A stretch of DNA of 64,000 bases from Cardinium endosymbiont cEper1 of Encarsia pergandiella (GCF_000304455.1 NC_018605.1:487341-551340); one strand, 5' to 3'; counted from the first letter of the stretch, positions 28,814 through 38,431 are shown. Translations and numbers: made by a program. Notes: generated by a model from the letters alone, not told the origin.

Positions 28814-30316
28814 CTATTCTGCATCTATATTTTTTCTATGTTTTTTAAATGCCCGTATCAGCTGTCTCATTCTTTTCTGTTCCGGATCTGGCTCCATCCA
28901 TCCTGTACCACACGGTTGAGGCAGTAGATAGTGTGCCGCCATTGTGGCCAAACCATTGGCGACTGCGGCAATACATTTACCATCTATTGCTATTTTAGGC
29001 TTGAGCCAATGGTTCCAAATCAGCATGACCAGTATACTTATACCCATGCCCATGAAAGCGGTAGGCGTAGTACTGCGAAAACCAAGAACAGTTAAGATAA
29101 AAAGAGGTATCACGCTAACCGTAAAACAACCTATAAGCCATTCAAAAACAAATGCACTTAATGTAAATAGATTGGGATAGTAAACCGTTACGATCATAGC
29201 CAATAGACCGGTAACCAGTGTAGCTAATTTAGCCAGTCGAAGTTTGTGCATATAAGGTGGTGCTTCTATGTTGCGCATGCTTTCCACCATATCATGACTG
29301 ATCATAATAGAAGCAGTCTGTAAATGAGAATCAGCGGTAGACATCGTCATGGCCAATATACTAATGGCGACATATCCTTTATAAAAAGGCGACATATCCT
29401 CTAGTATATAGCCCCAAATTTCGTCTTTCTGTAGCGTTGGATTTCCTACAAAAATAAACAGTGCAATAAGAGCAATACTTATGAATATAATGGCTTCAAA
29501 AAGCACTACACGCGAGAAAACCTTTTTAGCTTGAATGGGGCCAGTAGACATATAGAAGCGTTGTATAATTGAAGGAGAGCAGAAAAATAGTAAATGTAAA
29601 TTATTCAATAACTGTATGCAATACTTTTTGTCAAATTCTAATAAGTGCTTGCATTGAAATTTTTCTTGTTTTTCTAGGAGCTTTATGATTTCTAAAAAAG
29701 ATTGATCTGTTTTTAGCAATACAATCTTAAGGAGGTAGGGTATAACAATTGTAAAAGTTGTCAGTTGGAATAGATCGGTAATGGTAATGGAACGAATACC
29801 TCCAAAAGCGGTATAGCTAATAAGGGTTAAGGTAGCCAAAACAGTCAGGATATCAGGGTTTATTGTATCCATACACATGCCAATAGTGTAAGACATTACA
29901 TTGATTTGAATAGCCACGCTACCAATACAAGAACAGGTAGTTAATAAAGCCGTAATCATCCTTATATACTGGCCATAGATGCTACCTATGGTCTCTGCTA
30001 TAGAAAGGTGCTGTATAAATGGCCCCATATGCAACGCTAGTAGACTTAGTATATAGCTTCCTACTGTGTTCATTGTAAATATCAAGAATGGGTATTGTAT
30101 CCCCTGATCATATATATTCGGTAGTTCACGCATTAAGAATCCCCCTCCAAAGGAGGTAGCTAAAATAGTAGCGATCAAGGTAGTTATATGAAATTCTTGT
30201 GTACCTACTGCATATGCACGGAAAGTAGTGTCCTTTTTCCTGATGTAAAGGCCTATTGTAAGGGTCACGAACAAAAAGGCTAATACCATCAATAAGGTGA
30301 TGTTATAGAGTGGCAT
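28814..30316 (-). CDS. Sodium/solute symporter (SSS family)
   Basis: 500 residues with about 12-13 hydrophobic segments. SSS signatures are SYTAFGGIRSITITDLFQ (sodium-binding region) and AMTMSTADSHLQTASIMISHD. The start (AYAVGTQEFH) resembles the TM1 approach of PutP-like carriers. Substrate cannot be told from sequence; proline or another amino acid or organic solute is plausible for an endosymbiont that imports amino acids. The C-terminal tail is charged. It is monocistronic and converges with pheS. Confidence 0.85.
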   Translation of the reverse strand: MPLYNITLLMVLAFLFVTLTIGLYIRKKDTTFRAYAVGTQEFHITTLIATILATSFGGGFLMRELPNIYDQGIQYPFLIFTMNTVGSYILSLLALHMGPFIQHLSIAETIGSIYGQYIRMITALLTTCSCIGSVAIQINVMSYTIGMCMDTINPDILTVLATLTLISYTAFGGIRSITITDLFQLTTFTIVIPYLLKIVLLKTDQSFLEIIKLLEKQEKFQCKHLLEFDKKYCIQLLNNLHLLFFCSPSIIQRFYMSTGPIQAKKVFSRVVLFEAIIFISIALIALFIFVGNPTLQKDEIWGYILEDMSPFYKGYVAISILAMTMSTADSHLQTASIMISHDMVESMRNIEAPPYMHKLRLAKLATLVTGLLAMIVTVYYPNLFTLSAFVFEWLIGCFTVSVIPLFILTVLGFRSTTPTAFMGMGISILVMLIWNHWLKPKIAIDGKCIAAVANGLATMAAHYLLPQPCGTGWMEPDPEQKRMRQLIRAFKKHRKNIDAE

Positions 30317-30600
30317 AGATGGCTTAAGATTGGATAAAACGCATGAAACGCCTAAGATGTAATATAATAAAAATAACTGACTTATATACTTTTCTTTTCC
30401 TAACTTAGCATAAGTTAAACCAAATTTTTAGTAGCTGTTCATTTACTGGTAAAACTATAGTAGCATTAGGATAGAAAGATAAGCGTTTTGTTTCCTTGTA
30501 TTTAATTTTTATGATACTAGCTATCAAAAACCTATAAAGGTCTATATAGACCATTTAAAAACTATAGGCTAGTAAATGAGCAAGAGCAAGAAACAAAATT

Positions 30601-30638
30601 AAATATAAGTTGGCTGATTTTTCCGGTCCACTATTTAA
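30601..30638 (+). repeat. IS3-like end remnant in the region before murB
   Basis: The motif GGCTGATTTTTCCGGTCCAC (30612-30631), followed by TATT, matches the family right end. The surrounding 30317-30758 gap also holds a perfect 14-bp palindrome GGTCTATATAGACC near 30538-30551, flanked by CCTATA and TATAGG. A -7-like TACTTTTG lies at 30705-30712, about 47 bp before murB. Confidence 0.5.
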
Positions 30639-30758
30639 ATATACTGGGAGAGCAACGCGCCTATTTTACCACCGTCTAGTCCTTATCTAAAATAGAAAAT
30701 GTCTTACTTTTGTTGAAATAGCACATCAATTATAGACGCGATAAAACCACACAACTTC

Positions 30759-31796
30759 ATGATGTATTGCCTCAACGACTATCCCTTACAATCTTTAAAT
30801 AGTTTTAAGGTTCCAGCATATGCAGCCCATTACATTCGGCTTAACCGCTTAAAAGATATAGAGGGTTTTTATACTGCGGTAGATATAAGAAAAAAGCCTT
30901 TATATATACTAGGTGGTGGTAGCAATACATTATTTGTCAGCAACTTCCCTGGTTATATACTTCATGTTCAACTATCAGGTATTGAAATCATAGAAGAAAC
31001 CCACTATAAAGTTCTTATTAAGGCAGCTGCAGGCGTGCCGTGGCATACGCTTGTTTTATTTTGTGTCAACAAAGGATATGGGGGTATAGAAAATCTATCG
31101 TTGATTCCAGGTACAGTTGGTGGCGCTTCGATACAAAATATCGGCGCATATGGTATAGAACTTAAAGATGTATTGGATACTATTGAAGCCATTGCATTAT
31201 CCACTGGTCAAAAAATAATTTTTAAATCTTCAGCATGTGGCTTTGGCTATAGAACAAGTTTTTTTAAAACAAAATGGCACAATCAGTATTTAATTACACA
31301 TATCACATTGGCTGTACATAAAGAAAAAGTTTTTTCTATAGGATATGAAACCATTCAAGCTATGTTGGAAAAAATGAAGATTAAGCAGTTATCATTTAAA
31401 GCAATAAGTGACGCAATTATTGCCATTCGAAAACAGAAACTACCAGATCCTACTATTTTGGGTAACGCAGGTAGTTTTTTTCAGAATCCGTTGGTGCCTA
31501 TAGCCCATTATCAATGGCTTAAGGAGCAATATCCCTCAATAATTGCCTTCAAAACAGAAGATATAGAACAGATAAAAATTTCAGCAGCCTGGCTTATAGA
31601 AACAGCAGGTTTTAAGGGATTGCGTAAAGGAAGTGCAGGGGTCTATGGCTCACACGCGCTTATACTAGTAAACTATGGGGGTGCTACTGGTAAAGATATT
31701 ATAAGTCTAGCTAGTCAAATCAAAAAAAAAGTAAAAATTCAATTTAATATCACGCTAATACCAGAAGTTAATATGGTAGGTGGTGTAATTAAATAA
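30759..31796 (+). CDS. murB: UDP-N-acetylenolpyruvoylglucosamine reductase
   Basis: 345 residues, type I MurB length. FAD-binding motifs are GGGSNTLFVSNFPG and SLIPGTVGGASIQNIGAYG. The proton-donor Ser is expected in GNAGSFFQNP and the late Glu in LIPEVNMVGG. It reduces the enolpyruvyl group to give UDP-MurNAc, the second committed step to peptidoglycan. With the PBP1A at 40005-42302, it argues that this symbiont still makes some peptidoglycan. Immediately downstream lies the IS wreck. Confidence 0.96.
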   Translation: MMYCLNDYPLQSLNSFKVPAYAAHYIRLNRLKDIEGFYTAVDIRKKPLYILGGGSNTLFVSNFPGYILHVQLSGIEIIEETHYKVLIKAAAGVPWHTLVLFCVNKGYGGIENLSLIPGTVGGASIQNIGAYGIELKDVLDTIEAIALSTGQKIIFKSSACGFGYRTSFFKTKWHNQYLITHITLAVHKEKVFSIGYETIQAMLEKMKIKQLSFKAISDAIIAIRKQKLPDPTILGNAGSFFQNPLVPIAHYQWLKEQYPSIIAFKTEDIEQIKISAAWLIETAGFKGLRKGSAGVYGSHALILVNYGGATGKDIISLASQIKKKVKIQFNITLIPEVNMVGGVIK

Positions 31797-31918
31797 CGTC
31801 AATTGAGGGCGTATGTCACATCTGTAGTGAGTTTGTAAATAAAATTGTGTAAATGCTTATTTGTTATTAAGAAATCTATCGTTATAAATAATCGGTAGTA
31901 ATAAATAAGTCATAATCA

Positions 31919-32523
31919 ATGGAATCACAACAAATAAATATAGATCCAAATCTACTAAAAGAATTATCGAAGTCTATTAAGAGTGAAAAAGATTTAGCTA
32001 TTCTGAGCAAGCAACTATTAAAACTGACGGTAGAACGTGCTATGGATGCAGAGCTAGACGATCATCTTGGCTATTCAAAGCATTCTATAGAAGGTAGGAA
32101 CACGGGAAATAGTCGTAATGGTTACTCTCTTAAGCGCTTGAAGGGTGATTTTGGCGAAATGGAAATTAATAGGCCACGAGATCGAAACAGCACGTTCGAT
32201 CCTCAAATTGTTCGCAAAGGTCAAACTAGGTTCACTGATTTTGATGAACAAATTCTGTCACTTTATGCCAGAGGGATGACCACCCGAGATATTTCAGATA
32301 CGTTCAAAGAGCTCTATGGTAGAGAGGTATCACACAGTTTAATTTCGAAAGTAACTGAATCTGTTATTGAGGAGATTACTATTTGGCAGAATCGTCCATT
32401 AGAAAGCGTATATCCCCCATACTGTATTTAGATTGTATCGTTATCAAGTCTCATGAAGATAAACGCGTAATAAATAAATCAATTTATTTGGCATTAGCCA
32501 TTAATTGTCAAGGCCAAAAAGAA
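31919..32523 (+). pseudogene. IS256 family transposase, truncated and frameshifted
   Basis: The first 170 codons (31919-32431) encode an N-terminal IS256 (mutator-type) transposase, with ERAMDAELDDHLGYSKH and NSRNGYSLKRLKGDFGEMEI. The frame breaks at a run of five C (TATCCCCCA, about 32408). In the next frame it continues PILYLDCIVIKSHEDKRVI and YLALAINCQGQKE to 32523, where the IS481-type element begins and supplies a stop. The shift falls directly before the first catalytic Asp (YLDC). About half of the usual 400-residue protein is lost, so it is inactive. Confidence 0.9.
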
Positions 32524-33714
32524 TGTAGTAGTTAGGATTTACTCTGACAATTGTTAAATTGTGTTGATATAAATACCGACTATTATTATGAACTTACATC
32601 AAAAAATAATTAAACCTAAACTAGGTTTATTAGAGGTAGCCAAAACGTTGGGCAATATCTCATCAGCGTGTAAAAGCATGGGTTATAGCAGAGATAGCTA
32701 TTATCGTTTTAAGTCCTTATATGAACTAGGTGGTCAGGATGCCCTACATGAGATAAGTCGCAAGAAACCTATATTAGCTAATAGAGTAGATCCTAAGATA
32801 GAACAATCAGTAATAGATATGGCCATAGATTATCCAGCATATGGTCAACTTAGGGTATCAAACGAGTTAAAGCAGGAAGGTATACTTGTTTCTCCTGGAG
32901 GCGTAAGATCTATCTGGTTACGCAATGACTTAAATAATATAAAGAAACGTCTTAAAGTTTTGGAATCCAAGATGGCTGAAGATGGTCTTGTTTTGACTGA
33001 ATCCCAGTTATCAGCCTTAGAAAGACGTAAAAATGAACAAGAATCATATGGAGAAATAGATACGGCACATCCTGGTTATTTAGGTTGTCAAGACACTTAT
33101 TATGTGGGTACCTTTAAAGGTATAGGTAAAGTATATACGCAAGTATTTATAGATAGCTATTCTAGAGTATCTCATGCAAAACTATATACTGATAAGACAG
33201 CTCTGACAGCAGCTGATCTGTTAAATGACAGAGTATTACCTTGGTACCAAGAACAAAGTATACCAATTTTACGTATTCTAACAGATCGAGGTACCGAGTA
33301 TAAAGTCAAAATAGAACATCATGCTTTTGAGTTATTTTTAAGCATTGAAGGTATAGAGCATACGGTTACTAAAGCCTATTCACCGCAAACCAATGGATTT
33401 TGTGAGCGTTTTAATAAAACAATGAAACAGGAATTCTTTGATACAGCTATGCGTAAAAAAATCTATACAGACCTGGATGATTTGCAAGAGGATTTAGATA
33501 ACTGGTTACACTACTATAATCATGAGCGACCCCATTCTGGAAAGTACTGTTACGGAAAAACACCTATACAAACTTGGCAAGATAGCAAAAAACTAGTACT
33601 TGAAAAAAATAATCAAATCGCCTATATTAAAAACATGACTGACAACCTAAACTTAACTGACAACTATATACTATAATTTTTTATTGCCTGTTAGATTAAA
33701 TCCTGACTACTACA
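32524..33714 (+). mobile_element. IS481-type insertion sequence, intact copy
   Basis: A 1191-bp element. Its ends are TGTAGTAGTTAGGATTTAC (left) and, on the minus strand, TGTAGTAGTCAGGATTTAA (right), imperfect inverted repeats of about 27 bp that begin TGTAGTAG. One transposase gene fills it. A second, dead copy is at 58238-59426, 2 bp shorter. No flanking direct repeat was seen. It sits inside an IS256-type relic. Confidence 0.88.
32588..33676 (+). CDS. IS481 family transposase
   Basis: 362 residues, full length. An N-terminal helix-turn-helix region ([20 protein letters not shown]) is followed by the rve-type DDE core: the first Asp is probably in EIDTAHPGYLG, the second in LTDRGTEYK and the Glu in NGFCERFNKTMKQE. 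The closing YYNHERPHSG and KTPIQTW are typical of the family. The reading frame is open, so this copy could be active; the second copy carries two deletions. Confidence 0.92.
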   Translation: MNLHQKIIKPKLGLLEVAKTLGNISSACKSMGYSRDSYYRFKSLYELGGQDALHEISRKKPILANRVDPKIEQSVIDMAIDYPAYGQLRVSNELKQEGILVSPGGVRSIWLRNDLNNIKKRLKVLESKMAEDGLVLTESQLSALERRKNEQESYGEIDTAHPGYLGCQDTYYVGTFKGIGKVYTQVFIDSYSRVSHAKLYTDKTALTAADLLNDRVLPWYQEQSIPILRILTDRGTEYKVKIEHHAFELFLSIEGIEHTVTKAYSPQTNGFCERFNKTMKQEFFDTAMRKKIYTDLDDLQEDLDNWLHYYNHERPHSGKYCYGKTPIQTWQDSKKLVLEKNNQIAYIKNMTDNLNLTDNYIL

Positions 33715-33730
33715 AATTACACAAAATCGT

Positions 33731-33853
33731 TTACAGGCTCAAATCTTTCACTAATTCACCATACTTTTTGTTACCTATTTTACGCCCCTGATGGGCAATC
33801 GCATAAACCTCATCTATTGATAAGTTATTACCATCTATTATAACTTTGTTCAT
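33731..33853 (-). pseudogene. 5' remnant of an aromatic amino acid lyase (HAL/PAL) gene
   Basis: A 40-codon frame starts at ATG 33853 and reads VIIDGNNLSIDEVYAIAHQG, which resembles the N-terminus of histidine/phenylalanine ammonia-lyases and tyrosine aminomutases. After about 36 codons it runs into the terminal repeat of the IS256-type element, whose CTGTAA provides the stop. The MIO active-site region and the rest of the gene are absent on both sides. It is too short to be functional. The assignment rests on the N-terminal pattern only. Confidence 0.55.
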
Positions 33854-34134
33854 GGAGTTAATTTTAAGGCTTTGTTGCATCGCCGATCACAGCTTGCAAT
33901 GGTTATGCTTTTGTCCCACCTTTTTAGGCCATTATAATAGGTATAATTTTATAAAAATGGCTTATCTCTATTGGATCTGTTTGGGTTATCCTGTTGCATT
34001 TTTTATGCTAGTTTATGGATTAACTTTTTATATTTACTTAACATGCCCTCACTAAAAGTAGCTAGTAGGGTAGGTTGATTATAAAAAAGTCAGCAACTGC
34101 ATGAATCCATCAGATTATATTTTATATACATCCA

Positions 34135-35034
34135 ATGAATCAACTTTCTAATACGCCATCTTCTGTAGTTGAAATGCCTCTTCTTACACTATCAGATCTA
34201 TTCTGCCAGTCGTTAGCCTTGGCTATACCCAACCAACTAGAATGCCGTGCTATAGTACAACAATTGTTGAACTATTATTTACAAGTTGATCTAACAGATT
34301 ATATACTCAATCCACTCTGTACCATTTCACCTCCTGTTCAAAAAAATCTGTTGGATGGGTTAAGTAGATTAAAAAAGTATGAGCCCATTCAATACGTTAT
34401 TGGCACCACCTATTTTGTGGGCAATCTCTTTAAGGTAACGCCTGCTGTACTGATTCCACGACCAGAAACAGAAGAATGGGTAACATGTTTAATGCGTCAT
34501 CTTTCACCTCCTGCCTCTATCCTAGATATAGGAACCGGTAGTGGTTGCATTGCTATTACCCTTAAGAAGCAGTTTCCAACGGCTTTAGTAGATGCGCTTG
34601 ATATAAGTAAAGAAGCTTTAGCGGTTGCTGCCTATAATGCAGCGCAGTTAGGTGTGGACGTGCATTTTATAAAAGCGGATATTTTAACAGATCCACTTCC
34701 TTCATGTAATTGGTCGTTAATCGTTAGCAATCCCCCCTATGTATCCATACAGGAAAAGGCTTTTATGCATCCAAATGTGCTAGACTATGAACCTCATTTG
34801 GCTTTGTTTGTCGATGATGATGATCCACTTTTATTCTATAGACAAATTATTCAATGTGCGGTTCGTCATTTGTGCCTCAATGGTATACTTTGTTTAGAGA
34901 TTAATGAAGCATTAGGTGAAAAGATTGTAGATTTATTGTGCTGCGCAAATTTTAAGGAAATATCCTTATATAAGGATATACGTCAAAAAGACAGATGGAT
35001 TATGGCTGTACTAAACGATAAGCCTAATATCTAA
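34135..35034 (+). CDS. prmC: Release factor glutamine methyltransferase
   Basis: 299 residues. The SAM-binding motif is ILDIGTGSGCIAITLKKQF and the catalytic motif is SNPPYV (NPPY). An N-terminal helical domain with YVIGTTYFVGNLFKV and LIPRPETEEWV is typical of PrmC. It methylates the Gln of the GGQ motif in RF1 and RF2. The ATG at 34135 is preceded by an AT-rich leader and about 280 bp separate it from the lyase relic. Confidence 0.93.
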   Translation: MNQLSNTPSSVVEMPLLTLSDLFCQSLALAIPNQLECRAIVQQLLNYYLQVDLTDYILNPLCTISPPVQKNLLDGLSRLKKYEPIQYVIGTTYFVGNLFKVTPAVLIPRPETEEWVTCLMRHLSPPASILDIGTGSGCIAITLKKQFPTALVDALDISKEALAVAAYNAAQLGVDVHFIKADILTDPLPSCNWSLIVSNPPYVSIQEKAFMHPNVLDYEPHLALFVDDDDPLLFYRQIIQCAVRHLCLNGILCLEINEALGEKIVDLLCCANFKEISLYKDIRQKDRWIMAVLNDKPNI

Positions 35035-35068
35035 GTGTAGATTTAATTTAAATATTGGTATTTTAACT

Positions 35069-35926
35069 ATGGAGTGTGCATTCACGATAAAGATCTTACG
35101 TATTGCCGTTGTCTATACATTTTTTAGGATTACAGCTTTTGGAGCTAATCCAGAAAATATCTCTATGGTTGATACCGATGGCTTGCGCTTTCAGCAAGCG
35201 CAAGCAGATGCTGATCTAGGAATAGGCAATAGGTTTTCAGAAAAAGAGGGTACCCAGATAGAAAAAGGGGAATATCCATTGGTCAAGGTGGCACATAGAA
35301 ATGTTATGGATCTTTTACGCCTCTCTTTGGTCGCTAAAACTATCCACGTGGCTAATTATACACCTATTTTACAGGACGTTGGAATAAGGGTAAATTGGTT
35401 TGCATGGCTACAAAATATGTGGAAAAGTCGACAAAAAATCTATGGAGTAGGGATTGACTGCCATTCTATTGGTCCAATACAGTTCTCCATTGATGGAGCC
35501 TATCAATCTTATCAGCTGGAAAAAGAAGAATGTAATCATAAGTCAAAGGGGTACTATGGTTTAGTAGCGCTACTATATGTAATGCACCCCAATCCGCTTA
35601 CCAATGCTTATTGTGGTATTGGTTATGGGCATAGCCAATTTGACCTTATTACCTCTTGTAAGCCCCCCCCTGTGCGTCAGCCCCTTATAGCAGGTTGGAT
35701 TCAGTTGGTTGGAGGATCTGAGTGTAGATTATTCTCTCAACTTTATGGAGGGATGCGGCTTGGAATAGCCCATCGTTTCCATTGTACCGACGAAAATAAT
35801 AATCATCGTCAGGTATTGAACTATTATGTTCCAGGTTATGGTAGAATAGTAAACAAACTAATGGCCGATGTAACGTTGTATCTAAAATGGAGTATCTCAC
35901 TCCTTGAAAAAAAAATAATTATTTAG
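35069..35926 (+). CDS. DUF6048-like outer-envelope protein
   Basis: 285 residues with a signal-like N-terminus (IAVVYTFFRITAFGA). The pattern FSIDGAYQSYQLE, YYGLVALLYVMH, AGWIQLVGGSECRLFSQLYGG and NYYVPGYGR resembles DUF6048 proteins of Bacteroidota, small barrel-like envelope proteins of unknown function. It follows prmC by 34 bp and precedes the Ppx-type gene by 42 bp, so the three may form an operon. The match is from memory of the family pattern, not a search. Confidence 0.6.
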   Translation: MECAFTIKILRIAVVYTFFRITAFGANPENISMVDTDGLRFQQAQADADLGIGNRFSEKEGTQIEKGEYPLVKVAHRNVMDLLRLSLVAKTIHVANYTPILQDVGIRVNWFAWLQNMWKSRQKIYGVGIDCHSIGPIQFSIDGAYQSYQLEKEECNHKSKGYYGLVALLYVMHPNPLTNAYCGIGYGHSQFDLITSCKPPPVRQPLIAGWIQLVGGSECRLFSQLYGGMRLGIAHRFHCTDENNNHRQVLNYYVPGYGRIVNKLMADVTLYLKWSISLLEKKIII

Positions 35927-35980
35927 TTTTATGGTATTTAACAAAATAAGGACTAAAACAGCGTTGTAATGGTAATGATT

Positions 35981-36928
35981 ATGTCGAAATTAGCTGTTAT
36001 TGATTTGGGTACTAATGTTATAAATGTTTTAGTAGGGGAAATTGATCGAGAAAAGTATACCGTACTTTACGAAGAAAAAATTATAAGATCTATGATTCAA
36101 GAGCCCCTAAATTCTACGCATATCTCATTAGAAGAACAAAAAAATATTGTAGATACAATGGTAACCATTAGAAAAAAGTTAGATGCAGAGGGTGTCCACT
36201 TTATGGTTGCCAAGGCTACAAGCCTCTTACGTGATGCCCCTAATGCAGCTGAAGTCATTAAAGCAATTTGTTTTGAAACCGATATTGAAGTAGAGGTTAT
36301 TTCTGGTATAGACGAAGCTATGTTAATTTATCAAGGTGTCCGTTCTTCTTTTAAATTAACAGATAAGGATGGCTTAATTGTTGATATAGGCGGGGGAAGT
36401 GTAGAGTGTATTATCTTTGACCATCTACAACCGTTATGGGCAGGAAGTTTTAAATTAGGTATACGTCATGTTGCGGCTCAATTTCCCTATAGTGCGCCTA
36501 TTACGCCCCTTCAAGTAGCGCTTTTAGAAGACTATTATCGCACTGCTTTGGCACCCCTTTTTGTTGAAACTAAGCTACATAAGCCCAGTCAACTTGTTGG
36601 AAGTTCTGGTGCTTTTCGTACATTACTAATGTTATATAGATGTTACTATGGTGCTTCAGCTATTGAAACAAATAGTAGTGTAAAAAGAGTCTCTGCGGAG
36701 CAGTTTTTTAAAATTTATGAGATTATACGAACCACTCCTGTAAATATTTGGCAAAAACAGCTTGATATTGAACCTGTTTTTTTAAAGCTAATTCCATTGT
36801 CTGCTGTCTTTATTAAAGTGATTATTAAAGCATGTCATCTGAAAGAAATTATTATTTCAGATAATGCGTTAAGAACGGGTTTATTTATTCAAGAATGGAA
36901 TCTTTTAAGACAAAAAAATCTTATTTAG
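35981..36928 (+). CDS. Ppx/GppA family phosphatase
   Basis: 315 residues from ATG 35981 (in-frame ATGs at 35969 and 35975 are possible, but MSKLAVIDLGTN is the natural start). The ASKHA-type phosphate-binding motifs IDLGTNVINVLVGEID and LIVDIGGGSVECIIF are present, then VGSSGAFRTLL. The family hydrolyses polyphosphate or (p)ppGpp. It lacks the C-terminal HD extension of long Ppx proteins. The precise substrate cannot be told. Confidence 0.85.
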   Translation: MSKLAVIDLGTNVINVLVGEIDREKYTVLYEEKIIRSMIQEPLNSTHISLEEQKNIVDTMVTIRKKLDAEGVHFMVAKATSLLRDAPNAAEVIKAICFETDIEVEVISGIDEAMLIYQGVRSSFKLTDKDGLIVDIGGGSVECIIFDHLQPLWAGSFKLGIRHVAAQFPYSAPITPLQVALLEDYYRTALAPLFVETKLHKPSQLVGSSGAFRTLLMLYRCYYGASAIETNSSVKRVSAEQFFKIYEIIRTTPVNIWQKQLDIEPVFLKLIPLSAVFIKVIIKACHLKEIIISDNALRTGLFIQEWNLLRQKNLI

Positions 36929-37112
36929 GTTAAACAGGTATCAAAAAATAGCTCGTCCAATATGCTATATAAAAATTATATCATTGCAAAATAAGAAAGA
37001 TTCCAAAGGTATCTAGTCTAAATATATAGTACAATATTTGCATTGTTTCAATAATAATTGTAGATTAAAAATTGTCGTTGGATTTGATTCATTACCTTAT
37101 TATTTTTCATCT

Positions 37113-37217
37113 ATGATATCATTTAAAACTGGCTTTTTGATTTTCATAATACTATACATGATAGCAATGAATTATTTATTGTTTCATTACGTAAGAGATA
37201 AGTACTTTCGTAAATAA
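37113..37217 (+). CDS. Putative 34-aa single-pass membrane peptide
   Basis: A short frame starts at ATG 37113 and ends TAA 37215-37217. The peptide starts MISFKTGFLIFIILYMIAMN and ends HYVRDKYFRK: one strongly hydrophobic helix and a basic tail, the pattern of a small inner-membrane protein. It lies alone in the 36929-37444 gap, on the opposite strand to gapA. Coding status is unproven; the rest of the gap shows nothing. Confidence 0.35.
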   Translation: MISFKTGFLIFIILYMIAMNYLLFHYVRDKYFRK

Positions 37218-37444
37218 GTAAAACTCCATATTGTGGTTGACGCTATCGTTGAGTAGGCTCTTTACCCAGTATTGCTTTTGCCTGTTGTACCTAACTTTTT
37301 TTAATAAAATTAATAACTTAGTAGGGTTAACTTTCATAATAATAAAAAAAATTAAGGTAAGCAATTGCCAAAAGCTTTCACTCAATGCTTTTTCATTGGC
37401 AAAAAAAACAACTAATACGGCCTTGCTTTTATAATTTAGACTTA

Positions 37445-38431
37445 TTAGAGCAGTCGTATAATTTCTATCAGCCGATGGGCGTAACTTCCTTCGTTGTCGT
37501 ACCAACTAATTACTTTTACCAGTTTTCCATTAACGTAGGTTAATTTTCCATCAAAAACAGAAGACTGGGTACTTCCTATTACATCTACAGAAACAATCGG
37601 ATCTTCCGTATAGGCGAGTATATGTTTAAGTGGACCTTGGGCTGCTTCATACATGGTCTGATTTAAAGCTTCCTTAGTAGTTTCTTTTTTTAATAGTGCA
37701 GTAAAGTCTACTACTGAACCATTTGAAACAGGAACCCTCATGGCCATTCCATCTAATTTGCCTGCTAAATGAGGCATTACCAGCCCTATTGCTTTGGCCG
37801 CTCCTGTAGAGGTAGGAATAATAGATAGCCCAGCTGCTCTTGCTCTTCTTAAATCATTATGCGGTGCATCTTGTAGCGACTGATCAGCTGTATAAGCATG
37901 AATGGTATTAATCACCCCTTGTTCTATACTAAAATGATCATCTAATACTTTGGCAACTGGTGCCAAACAATTGGTGGTACAGGAAGCATTAGATAAAATA
38001 ACTGGCTTTGTTTTTAAAATATCATCATTTATACCCAGTACAATAGTAGGAATAGCTTGATCCTTAGCAGGTGCTGAAAGTACTACCTGTTTGGCACCTG
38101 CTGTTAAATGGCTGGTTGCCCCCTTTGTATCTAAAAAATGACCAGTAGCTTCTATGACTACATCTACACCTAGTTTAGCCCAAGGCAATACAGATGGATC
38201 AGGGGAGGAATAGACCTGAATGTATTGGTTGCATATGGTAATGGTGGAAGCATCACATGTAACCTCTCCTTTGAAGGGGCCATAGTGGGAATCATATTTA
38301 AATAAATGGGCTAAAATTGTACTATTGGCTAGGTCATTAATGGCTACTACCTCTAAATCACTATAACCTAAAATCGTACGTAAAGCCAATCGACCAATAC
38401 GGCCGAATCCATTAATCGCAATTTTTTTCAT
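37445..38431 (-). CDS. gapA: Glyceraldehyde-3-phosphate dehydrogenase, type I
   Basis: 328 residues. The NAD-binding start INGFGRIGRLALRTIL and the active-site motif SNASCTTNCLAPVAKVL with the catalytic Cys are canonical; VSWYDNEGSYAHRLIE is the typical C-terminus. It converts glyceraldehyde-3-phosphate to 1,3-bisphosphoglycerate with NAD. In Cardinium-type symbionts the lower glycolytic steps are among the few remaining carbon routes (general knowledge). It is 12 bp downstream of a lipoprotein-like gene on the same strand. Confidence 0.97.
   Translation of the reverse strand: MKKIAINGFGRIGRLALRTILGYSDLEVVAINDLANSTILAHLFKYDSHYGPFKGEVTCDASTITICNQYIQVYSSPDPSVLPWAKLGVDVVIEATGHFLDTKGATSHLTAGAKQVVLSAPAKDQAIPTIVLGINDDILKTKPVILSNASCTTNCLAPVAKVLDDHFSIEQGVINTIHAYTADQSLQDAPHNDLRRARAAGLSIIPTSTGAAKAIGLVMPHLAGKLDGMAMRVPVSNGSVVDFTALLKKETTKEALNQTMYEAAQGPLKHILAYTEDPIVSVDVIGSTQSSVFDGKLTYVNGKLVKVISWYDNEGSYAHRLIEIIRLL

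Larger units (their letters stand above)
31829..33740 (+). mobile_element. Broken IS256-type element containing an IS481-type insertion
   Basis: The left terminal repeat begins GAGTTTGTAAATAAAATTG at 31829. The right one, read on the minus strand, begins GAGCCTGTAAACGATTTTG and occupies 33715-33740. The shared pattern GAG..TGTAAA....TTGTGTAA is that of IS256-type ends. Between them are the 5' half of the transposase gene, then a whole IS481-type element (32524-33714); the 3' half of the transposase is missing. No target duplication is visible, so the locus has been rearranged. Confidence 0.8.

Noticed and set aside
37176..37505. 109-aa minus-strand frame next to gapA
   Set aside because: It overlaps the 3' end of gapA in another frame and has no recognisable features.
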